A DNA stretch of 6,984 bases from Burkholderiales bacterium (GTDB lineage Bacteria; Pseudomonadota; Gammaproteobacteria; Burkholderiales; SG8-39), in assembly GCA_016649475.1 (NCBI GenBank), contig JAENXP010000116.1, positions 1 through 6,984 on the forward strand. Direction: 5' to 3'. Position 1 is the first letter of the stretch; each line of letters starts with the position of its first letter. Positions 1-5,566 of the stretch are shown in pieces. The notes beneath the pieces are model-generated. The model ran no database searches. It had not been told where the DNA came from and saw only the letters and a list, made by a program, of their open reading frames with translations. Both the position numbers and the translations under genes were made by a program.

Positions 1-714
1 GCGTGGGTCATCCGCTATCTCGTGGTCGACACCGGCACCTGGCTTTTGAGTCGCAAGGTATTGATCTCGCCTGTCGCGATCGGCAGCCCGGACTGGATGG
101 AAAAGATACTGCCCGTCTCGATCACCAAAGAGCAGGTGAAAAACAGCCCCGATATCGACACCGACAAGCCGGTCTCGCGACAGCACGAAATGCAGTACCT
201 CGGGTACTACGGCTATCCCTATTATTGGGGCGGCGCCGGGCTCTGGGGCGAGGGACTGTACCCGAACATAATGATGCCGGGCGACGTCGGTTTCGCATCG
301 ACACCGCCTGCGGCGCAGTCAGAGGCGCAGAAGGCCTACGTGCGCGCTGAAGCGGCGCGGCACGAGAATGACGACCCGCACCTGCGCAGTTGCAAAGCGG
401 TGGAGGGCTATCACATCCATGCGACAGACGGCGACATCGGCCACGTACAGGGCCTGCTCGTCGAGGAGAGGACCTGGGCCATTCGCTACATGATGGTGAA
501 CACCAGCAACTGGTGGCTTGGTCACCGGGTGCTGATCGCGGCGCAATGGATCCAGGACGTGAGCTGGTCCGACGCCAAGGTCTCGGTCAATCTCACCCGG
601 CAGGCGGTGAAAGACGCGCCTCCCTACGACCCGGCGGTGACACTGGATCGAATACAGGAATCGGTCATCCATAAACATTATGGGCGTCCCGGCTATTGGA
701 TGGACGGGGAGTAG
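1..714 (+). CDS. Tandem PRC-barrel domain protein, 5'-truncated by the window edge
   Basis: The reading frame is open from base 1 and ends at TAG 712-714, giving 237 visible residues; the true start lies upstream. The GTG at position 22 is internal to a PRC-barrel strand and is not a credible start. Two related segments are visible. The first is about residues 1-60 (WVIRYLVVDTGTW, then RKVLISP, then VSITKEQVKNSP). The second is about residues 128-215 (EGYHIHATDGDIGHV, then TWAIRYMMVNTSNWW, HRVLIA, VNLTRQAVKDAPPYDP). They match the PRC-barrel pattern of two copies joined by a linker. The linker, about residues 62-95, is rich in Tyr, Trp and Gly (YYGYPYYWGGAGLWG). PRC-barrels occur in RimM, in photosynthetic reaction centre H subunits and in many stand-alone bacterial proteins of unknown role; this one is of the last kind. 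No signal peptide can be assessed because the N-terminus is missing. Family call is confident, function unknown. Confidence 0.9.
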   Translation, partial: AWVIRYLVVDTGTWLLSRKVLISPVAIGSPDWMEKILPVSITKEQVKNSPDIDTDKPVSRQHEMQYLGYYGYPYYWGGAGLWGEGLYPNIMMPGDVGFASTPPAAQSEAQKAYVRAEAARHENDDPHLRSCKAVEGYHIHATDGDIGHVQGLLVEERTWAIRYMMVNTSNWWLGHRVLIAAQWIQDVSWSDAKVSVNLTRQAVKDAPPYDPAVTLDRIQESVIHKHYGRPGYWMDGE

Positions 715-820
715 CGCGACAGCGCAATTTCACGCCATCAGGTCCGCGCCAGAGGCGAGCACAATAAAAAGCGCTTGTGACTGAATCAGCCTGACGGCGG
801 ACAGGCGCGATGGAATATGC

Positions 821-848
821 GGAACAATTCGACATGAAACGAACCTGA
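821..848 (+). promoter_or_regulatory. Possible extracytoplasmic-sigma (RpoE-like) promoter before the SpoIIAA-like gene
   Basis: The sequence shows GGAACAA at 821-827 and CCTGA at 844-848, separated by 16 bases. The enterobacterial RpoE pattern is GGAACTT, about 16 bases, then TCTGA. The match is partial (5 of 7 and 4 of 5). It would place the transcript start a few bases before the ribosome-binding site at 862-865. A sigma-70 reading of the same stretch (TCGACA 829-834) lacks a good -10 element. This is a weak motif call by eye only. Confidence 0.2.
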
Positions 849-872
849 TCAAATAGAAGATGGAGACAAAAG

Positions 873-1235
873 ATGCCTATTCGGCTCGATGAAGAAGGCG
901 GCGGGAAGATTCTCGTCATTCACGTCAGCGGGAAACTGGTGAAGGAGGACTACGCGCACTTTGTGCCCGAGTTCGAGCGGCTCGTCCGGGAGCACGGAAC
1001 GTTGCGCCTGCTGTTCGATATGAGCGGCTTCCATGGCTGGGAAGCGAGTGCGGCGTGGGAGGACCTCAAGTTCGGCGTCAAACATTTCGCCGACATCGAG
1101 CGGCTCGCGATGGTCGGGGAAAAAAAGTGGCAGCAGGGCATGGCGACGTTCTGCAAACCGTTTACAAAGGCGGCGGTGCGCTACTTCGATCACGCCGACG
1201 CCGCCGAGGCGCGCAAGTGGCTGGCCGAAACGTAG
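873..1235 (+). CDS. SpoIIAA-like (STAS-fold) protein
   Basis: A 120-aa protein of the SpoIIAA-like family (the bacterial STAS-related group often listed as PF11964). The ATG at 873 follows GGAG at 862-865 with a 7-base gap. Family hallmarks are visible: an N-terminal strand pair (ILVIHVSGKL, residues 13-22), a helix (DYAHFVPEFERLV), a central strand ending in FDMSGFHGW (48-56), then LAMVGEKKWQQGM (78-90), KPFT (95-98) and VRYFDHADAAEARKWL (102-117). STAS proteins commonly act as anti-sigma antagonists or as regulatory domains of anion transporters. However, this subfamily lacks an experimentally fixed role, and I see no anti-sigma kinase partner nearby. It has a full domain length, no signal peptide and no membrane segment, so it is predicted cytoplasmic. 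It is probably the first gene of a unit with the aldolase, 37 bases downstream. Confidence 0.88.
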   Translation: MPIRLDEEGGGKILVIHVSGKLVKEDYAHFVPEFERLVREHGTLRLLFDMSGFHGWEASAAWEDLKFGVKHFADIERLAMVGEKKWQQGMATFCKPFTKAAVRYFDHADAAEARKWLAET

Positions 1236-1272
1236 TGGCGGGAAATCCGGACCTCGAAGTGGAGCGCCCAAG

Positions 1273-2295
1273 ATGAATGTACAAGTGCTCAATGAATCCG
1301 CGGGGAAGCTGGTCGCTGCCGACAAGGGCCTGCTGGCGATGGATGAAAGCAATCCCACCTGCAACAAGCGATTCGCGAGCCTGGGGATTCCCCAGACCGT
1401 GGAGGCGCGGCGCGCGTATCGGGAGTTGATCGCGACCACGCCCGGTCTGGGCGAGAGCATCAGCGGCGCCATCCTCTACGACGAGACGATCCGGCAGCAG
1501 AAGAAAGATGGCACGCCCTTAGTCAAAGTTCTAACCGATGCGGGCATCATCCCCGGCATCAAGGTCGATACCGGTGCAAAAGATATGCCGGGTCGTGCCG
1601 GAGAGAAAATAACCGAGGGTCTGGACGGACTGCGCGAGCGCCTGGCCGAATACGCTCAAATGGGCGCCCGTTTCGCCAAGTGGCGCGCAGTGATTGCCGT
1701 GGGCGATGGGATTCCGAGCCGGGCCTGCATCGAGGCGAACGCGCATGCGCTGGCGCGCTATGCCGCCTTGTGCCAGGAAGCGGGCCTGGTCCCCATCGTC
1801 GAGCCGGAAGTGCTCATGGACGGCGCGCATTTCCTCGAGTGCTGCGCCGAGGTAACGGAGCAAGTCCTGCGATCGGTTTTCTACCAGCTTGATGTCCAAG
1901 GGGTGGTGCTGGAAGGGATGATCCTGAAGCCCAATATGGTGCTCCCGGGACTGAGCTGCCCCAGGCAAGCGCCGGTGGACGAGGTGGCCGACGCCACGGT
2001 GCAGTGTCTCCTGCGCGCCGTGCCCGCCGCCGTTCCCGGAATTGCGTTCCTGTCGGGCGGCCAATCCGCCGAACTGGCTTCGGCGCGTTTGAATGCCATG
2101 AATGTCAGATTCAAGTCGCGCCTGCCCTGGGCCTTGGCGTTTTCCTACGCCCGCGCCATCCAGCAGCCGGCCCTGGAAATCTGGCAAGGCAAGGAGGCCA
2201 AGGTGCCGGCGGCACAGCAGGCTTTGTATCATCGCGCCAGGTGCAACAGCGCTGCACGCAGGGGCGAATACAGTGCCGCGATGGAAAGCGCATGA
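1273..2295 (+). CDS. Class I fructose-bisphosphate aldolase (eukaryote-type, Schiff-base)
   Basis: A 340-aa cytoplasmic enzyme that reversibly cleaves fructose 1,6-bisphosphate to DHAP and glyceraldehyde 3-phosphate without metal. It can also join DHAP to erythrose 4-phosphate. The frame is open upstream, but the ATG at 1273 with GGAG at 1261-1264 gives the family N-terminus (LVAADKGLLAMDES). Compared with rabbit muscle aldolase recalled from memory, the key residues are all present: Asp24 (D33), Lys97 in GIKVD (K107), Lys136 in FAKWR (K146), Glu177 and Glu179 in IVEPEV (E187, E189), the Schiff-base Lys219 in LKPNMVLPG (K229), SGGQS 261-265, and Arg294 in FSYARA (R303). It is slightly shorter than the roughly 360-residue animal enzymes and ends GEYSAAMESA, without the C-terminal Tyr of animal aldolases. 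It lies 37 bases after the SpoIIAA-like gene and its stop overlaps the start of the next gene. Not the DhnA/FbaB type, so I leave the symbol empty. Confidence 0.96.
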   Translation: MNVQVLNESAGKLVAADKGLLAMDESNPTCNKRFASLGIPQTVEARRAYRELIATTPGLGESISGAILYDETIRQQKKDGTPLVKVLTDAGIIPGIKVDTGAKDMPGRAGEKITEGLDGLRERLAEYAQMGARFAKWRAVIAVGDGIPSRACIEANAHALARYAALCQEAGLVPIVEPEVLMDGAHFLECCAEVTEQVLRSVFYQLDVQGVVLEGMILKPNMVLPGLSCPRQAPVDEVADATVQCLLRAVPAAVPGIAFLSGGQSAELASARLNAMNVRFKSRLPWALAFSYARAIQQPALEIWQGKEAKVPAAQQALYHRARCNSAARRGEYSAAMESA

Positions 2296-3035
2296 GCACC
2301 AGCGCAAGCCGGGCTACGCCACTGCGCCTTTACTTCGTTCGACACGGCGAAACCGAGTGGTCGCTCACCGGCCAGCACACCGGTCGCACGGACCTTGCGC
2401 TGACCGCGCGTGGCGAGGACGAGGCACGGGAACTTGCACCGCGTCTGCGGGAAATCCCGTTTGCCCATGTGCTGACGAGTCCGCTCGAGCGCGCGTGGCG
2501 AACCTGTGAATTGACCGGGCTGGGCGCGGCGGCCGTTATCGAGCCGGACCTGGCGGAATGGGACTATGGCGATTACGAAGGACAGCGCTCGGCGGACATA
2601 CGCAAGCAGCGAGCGGACTGGAATGTTTTTCGGGACGGATGTCCGCACGGTGAAAGTCCCGCGCAGGTTTGCGAGCGCGCCGATCGGCTGATCGTGCATC
2701 TGCGCGCGCTCGACGGAAACGTTGCGCTGTTCTCGCACGGCCAATTCGGCTGCGTCCTGGCCGCGCGCTGGATCGGATTGCCGCTGATCGAGGCGCAGCA
2801 TTTCGCGCTCGGCACGGCGTCGCTCGGCATACTCGGCCATGACCCCCATCACCCCGAGGTGGCGGTCATCGCCTTGTGGAACGCTCTATCCGGCCAAATA
2901 CCTGACTCGATGTCCTCCGCAAGTGCGGGGGAGAGCAAGACGGTGAATCCGCGGGCAATTGCGCGATGGGAAAACGAGGGCGGGGAGGTTCCAGCAGGTG
3001 CGGGTGCCGATTTGCTGAAGCAAAATGAACGATAA
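2292..3035 (+). CDS. Histidine phosphatase superfamily protein, Shb17-like, with a C-terminal extension
   Basis: A 247-aa enzyme of the histidine phosphatase (phosphoglycerate mutase-like) superfamily. The ATG at 2292 overlaps the aldolase TGA (ATGA), which suggests translational coupling. Catalytic features are the phospho-acceptor His18 in FVRHGETEW (15-23), Arg67 in TSPLERA, the likely acid/base Glu89 in EWDYGDYEG (89-97), and the second His149 in FSHGQ. The EW-YGDYEG block, the GQxTGxTDLxLT region after the RHG motif and a W-N-x-x-R-D-G-C segment (110-117) resemble, from memory, yeast Shb17 (sedoheptulose-1,7-bisphosphatase) more than cofactor-dependent phosphoglycerate mutase. The conserved domain ends near residue 198. 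Residues 200-247 form a polar, probably disordered tail containing ARWENEGGEV (224-233). Substrate is inferred from resemblance and from coupling to aldolase; a general sugar-phosphate phosphatase remains possible. No transmembrane or signal segment is visible. Confidence 0.9.
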   Translation: MSTSASRATPLRLYFVRHGETEWSLTGQHTGRTDLALTARGEDEARELAPRLREIPFAHVLTSPLERAWRTCELTGLGAAAVIEPDLAEWDYGDYEGQRSADIRKQRADWNVFRDGCPHGESPAQVCERADRLIVHLRALDGNVALFSHGQFGCVLAARWIGLPLIEAQHFALGTASLGILGHDPHHPEVAVIALWNALSGQIPDSMSSASAGESKTVNPRAIARWENEGGEVPAGAGADLLKQNER

Positions 3036-3098
3036 ACCCGCTCTGTCGGATCGGGACGTCGCTGGTCAGGTGAGCGCGATGTCAGCCTGATTTCACGC

Positions 3099-3103
3099 AG
3101 GAG
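3099..3103 (+). promoter_or_regulatory. Ribosome-binding site of the cation diffusion facilitator gene
   Basis: AGGAG lies five bases before the ATG at 3109. It fixes that start and indicates independent translation from the phosphatase, 73 bases upstream. I see no convincing promoter or terminator in 3036-3098, so read-through from the upstream unit is possible. Confidence 0.75.
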
Positions 3104-3108
3104 CGCCA

Positions 3109-4017
3109 ATGGCCGGGCATGACGATTCCACCACGACAATTTTTTTCGCCCTGGGCGCCAATGCGCTCATTGCGACGGCCAAAGGTATTGCCGCCTGGGT
3201 AACCGGGTCCAGCGCGATGATTGCCGAAGCCGTGCACTCGGTGGCGGATTGCGGCAATCAGGGCCTGCTGCTGCTCGGGCTGAATCGTTCGGCGCGGCCG
3301 CCCGATGCCGACTATCCGCTGGGCCATGGACGAGCGATCTACTTCTGGTCGTTTATCGTTGCCCTGATGCTGTTCAGCATGGGCGGCATGTTTTCGATTT
3401 ACGAAGGCATACACAAGATGGATAGCGGCCGGCCGCTCGAGGACCCGTGGATCGCGATCGCCGTGCTGGCGCTCAGCCTTGTCGCGGAGTCGGTGTCCCT
3501 GTGGAAAGCCCTGACCCAGGTCAATGCGCTGCGCGGCACCCAGTCGTTGTGGCGCTGGTTTCGCGAAACCCGGCGCAGCGAACTGCTGGTGGTTGTCGGC
3601 GAGGACATTGCCGCGACCCTGGGCCTGAGTCTGGCATTGCTCGCGGTAGGCGCGACCATGTTGACGGGCAATCCTGTGTACGATTCCCTGGGCAGCCTTG
3701 CGATCGGCGTGCTGCTGCTGGTCGTTGCAGTGTTCGTCGGCATTGAAGTCAAGGCGCTGCTGGTCGGACAGAGCGCCGATCCTGCGTTGCAGGAAGAGAT
3801 TTGGCGCTTCCTGATGGCGCGCGAGGAGATTGCCGAGGTGCTCAATCTGATCACGCTGCAAAACGGCGCCGATGTTGTCGTGGCGGTGAAGGCGCGGATG
3901 ACGGAGAGCGATTCGGCGCCCGTCCTGATCGCAGCGATCAACCGTTGTGAACGCACCTTGCGCGCGGCGTTTCCGCAGGTGCGCTGGCTGTTCTTCGAGC
4001 CGGACACGGAGAAATGA
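3109..4017 (+). CDS. Cation diffusion facilitator (CDF) transporter, ZnT9/SLC30A9-like
   Basis: A 302-aa inner-membrane transporter of divalent metal ions, probably exchanged for protons. Six hydrophobic segments are visible at about residues 11-30, 35-58, 78-98, 113-133, 158-183 and 195-213, followed by a C-terminal cytoplasmic domain (214-302) with the usual CDF alpha-beta pattern. Segment 2 carries the family HxxxD (His43, Asp47 in AVHSVADCGNQ). Segment 5 has Glu165-Asp166 (GEDIAATLG) instead of the Zn-type HxxxD or DxxxD. Segment 6 is preceded by GNPVYDSLGSLAIG. From memory, the ED-AA-LG and GNP-YDSLGSL blocks are typical of the ZnT9/SLC30A9 branch. A GHGRAIYFWS motif (72-81) precedes segment 3, and there is no His-rich loop. 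Metal specificity (Zn, Mn, Co, Fe) cannot be read from the sequence. The stop TGA overlaps a possible ATG (ATGA, 4014-4017). Confidence 0.95.
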   Translation: MAGHDDSTTTIFFALGANALIATAKGIAAWVTGSSAMIAEAVHSVADCGNQGLLLLGLNRSARPPDADYPLGHGRAIYFWSFIVALMLFSMGGMFSIYEGIHKMDSGRPLEDPWIAIAVLALSLVAESVSLWKALTQVNALRGTQSLWRWFRETRRSELLVVVGEDIAATLGLSLALLAVGATMLTGNPVYDSLGSLAIGVLLLVVAVFVGIEVKALLVGQSADPALQEEIWRFLMAREEIAEVLNLITLQNGADVVVAVKARMTESDSAPVLIAAINRCERTLRAAFPQVRWLFFEPDTEK

Positions 4018-4229
4018 AACGCATCGACGCCCCTTTCCGCCGCCGTTCTGTGCGCTGGCGCACAGCGCATTGCGCGGCAGAGAAGGTATCTTGGCGGGAG
4101 TTCCACTTTCTGCGCATAAGGGAGTGGGTCGCCATCGGCGCCAGCGCGCGCCGGTTCTGCGCGTTGTCGCTGAAGAAGTGCGGCATCGACGATCCGGCCC
4201 AGCGGGCCGAGAGCAAATCACCGGGCTGA
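4014..4229 (+). CDS. Possible small basic protein overlapping the CDF stop (uncertain ORF)
   Basis: A 71-codon frame starts at the ATG that overlaps the CDF stop and ends at TGA 4227-4229. In favour: the ATGA overlap, and about four fifths of its codons end in G or C, as in the real genes here. Against: GGAG at 4008-4011 is only two bases from the ATG, which is poor spacing. The product is Arg-rich at the start (KRIDAPFRRRSVRWR) with three Cys, resembles no family I know, and the frame contains a perfect hairpin (4048-4065). High GC at the third position can also arise by chance in GC-rich noncoding DNA. It may be the remnant of a longer gene or simply intergenic. Confidence 0.3.
   Translation: MKRIDAPFRRRSVRWRTAHCAAEKVSWREFHFLRIREWVAIGASARRFCALSLKKCGIDDPAQRAESKSPG
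4048..4065 (+). repeat. Perfect 8-bp inverted repeat (hairpin) 30 bases after the CDF stop
   Basis: CTGTGCGC and GCGCACAG flank TG at 4056-4057. In RNA this would form a GC-rich stem of seven or eight pairs with a very short loop. There is no T-run after it, so it is not a classical intrinsic terminator. It could protect a 3' end or be a protein-binding dyad. It also lies inside the uncertain 71-aa ORF, where it may be incidental. Confidence 0.5.
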
Positions 4230-4277
4230 GGAAGAAGCTTGCCCGATCATCAACGGATTACTAAAAAAGGAATAACC

Positions 4278-5026
<749 letters not shown>

Positions 5027-5030
<4 letters not shown>

Positions 5031-5113
5031 GTGTCCTTACAAAACATCGCTCCGGCTGTGGCTTGGTGTCAAGGCCTCCCGGCCGGTGCGGTTGTTCCGG
5101 AGCATTCGGCTGA
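5027..5113 (+). CDS. Possible 28-aa ORF overlapping the Prx-Grx stop (uncertain)
   Basis: The frame begins at an ATG overlapping the fusion gene's stop (ATGA) and ends at TGA 5111-5113. It encodes a short Gly- and Cys-containing peptide (three Cys, one as CGC). AAGG at 5019-5022 lies four bases before the ATG, which is a marginal ribosome-binding site. Any gene ending in an A-final codon plus TGA produces this overlap, so it is weak evidence, and the peptide resembles nothing I know. More likely than not it is incidental. Confidence 0.15.
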
Positions 5114-5147
5114 AGGTAGAGAGACCGTAGCTCGTCGCTCGAGCAAC

Positions 5148-5153
5148 AAGGAG
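5148..5153 (+). promoter_or_regulatory. Ribosome-binding site that selects the GTG start at 5162
   Basis: AAGGAG sits eight bases before GTG 5162 but seventeen before the in-frame ATG at 5171. The spacing therefore favours the GTG as the start of the following 64-aa protein. Confidence 0.7.
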
Positions 5154-5161
5154 AGATCGAA

Positions 5162-5356
5162 GTGACAGGCATGGAACAGAAGGAATTGGAAGGACATCGC
5201 AGTGAAATCATCGCTGACGTGAAGAAATTGGTCGAAAAATATCGTGCAATATTCGATTGGGACGTGCCGGATATCGACCAAAATCTTGCGGATAAACTGA
5301 TCCTGGCGGAAATGCGCAAGGGCTTGGGCGACATCGAAAAACAATTGCTGGGTTAA
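5162..5356 (+). CDS. Small conserved-looking hypothetical protein (64 aa)
   Basis: A 64-aa acidic and basic, helix-prone protein with GTG start chosen by ribosome-binding-site spacing and stop TAA 5354-5356. Residues 1-32 (EQKELEGHRSEIIADVKKLV, then EKYRAIF) look like one long amphipathic helix. WDVPDIDQ (33-40) is a likely turn, and LADKLILAEMRKGLGDIEKQLL (42-63) a second helix, suggesting a helical hairpin. There is no Cys, signal peptide or membrane segment. Codon third positions are only a little over half G/C, clearly lower than the flanking genes, which may mean a different origin or weaker codon selection. I do not recognise the family. It lies 131 bases after the Prx-Grx gene, so co-transcription is possible but not shown. 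Confidence 0.75.
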   Translation: MTGMEQKELEGHRSEIIADVKKLVEKYRAIFDWDVPDIDQNLADKLILAEMRKGLGDIEKQLLG

Positions 5357-5385
5357 CCGGCACAGAACCTTGGCGGCAATGTCAT

Positions 5386-5410
5386 CTGGCGTGTGACGCC
5401 GGCCGCGTCA
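5386..5410 (+). repeat. Two overlapping, mutually exclusive hairpins
   Basis: GGCGT 5388-5392 pairs with ACGCC 5396-5400 around a 3-base loop, extendable by a T-G and a C-G pair to 5386-5402. The right arm overlaps a second perfect dyad: TGACGC 5394-5399 and GCGTCA 5405-5410 around 5 bases. Both cannot form at once. No T-run follows, so neither is a standard terminator. As DNA, the second dyad has the form of an operator half-site pair. It lies 30 to 54 bases after the stop of the 64-aa gene and about 70 bases before a small ORF. Confidence 0.5.
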
Positions 5411-5463
5411 AAGCAGTGATTTCGCCTGCCTTGTGTGCGGTAGCGAACAGAGCATTTCGCCGC

Positions 5464-5470
5464 GGAGGAG
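5464..5470 (+). promoter_or_regulatory. Strong Shine-Dalgarno sequence before a 27-aa ORF
   Basis: GGAGGAG lies eight bases before the ATG at 5479. It is one of the best anti-Shine-Dalgarno matches in the window and is the main argument that the short frame behind it is translated. Confidence 0.6.
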
Positions 5471-5478
5471 CAACATTC

Positions 5479-5562
5479 ATGCGGAGTGCGCGGCTCTCCC
5501 TGCGCGACGAGAACATGCATTTCTTTGCCCGGCTGTTGCAATGCTGCGGCGTGAAGGGGTAA
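5479..5562 (+). CDS. Probable 27-aa small ORF or leader peptide, coupled to the glycine-zipper gene
   Basis: ATG 5479 to TAA 5560-5562 encodes 27 residues (starting MRSARLSLRDENMHFF, ending LLQCCGVKG). It is preceded by GGAGGAG with ideal spacing. Its last codons and stop contain AAGGGG (5554-5559), which is the ribosome-binding site of the next gene, whose ATG lies only four bases after the TAA. That arrangement fits translational coupling. The peptide is basic at the N-terminus with a Cys-Cys pair and no known motif. It contains no run of one amino acid, so an amino-acid attenuator is not indicated. Translation is inferred from these signals; the ORF could still be incidental. Confidence 0.45.
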   Translation: MRSARLSLRDENMHFFARLLQCCGVKG

Positions 5563-5566
5563 CACA

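Noticed and set aside
1033..1272. Upstream extension of the aldolase frame to 1033
   Set aside because: It overlaps the SpoIIAA-like gene out of frame and encodes an Arg/Ser-rich stretch. The ATG at 1273 has a good ribosome-binding site and gives the normal family N-terminus.
2004..2291. Upstream extension of the phosphatase frame to 2004
   Set aside because: It runs inside the aldolase gene in another frame. The ATG at 2292 begins just before the first strand of the phosphatase fold.
1531..2307. Open frame on the - strand (258 codons) opposite the aldolase
   Set aside because: The + strand frame has every aldolase catalytic residue. The antisense product is compositionally odd and without recognisable domains.
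786..3090. TCAGCCTGA occurring in two intergenic gaps (about 786-794 and 3082-3090)
   Set aside because: One repeated 9-base word in a window of this size is expected by chance, and the sequence around the two copies does not align.
3082..4221. Long open frame on the - strand (379 codons) opposite the CDF gene
   Set aside because: It is antisense to a clear transporter gene, its product is dominated by Arg, Gln and His with no domain pattern, and it has no ribosome-binding site; it is a shadow of GC-rich coding on the other strand.
4248..4260. IHF-like sequence (CATCAACGGATTA)
   Set aside because: It matches the consensus except at one position, but the pattern is degenerate and nothing else around it supports a binding site.
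4239..4267. Sigma-70-like promoter TTGCCC, 17 bases, TAAAAA before the Prx-Grx gene
   Set aside because: The -10 element would overlap the ribosome-binding site and put the transcript start within a few bases of the ATG; the match is only four of six in each box.
5073..5096. GGCC-rich dyad (GGCCTCCCGGCC) after the Prx-Grx gene as a terminator
   Set aside because: The stem is only four pairs and no T-run follows.
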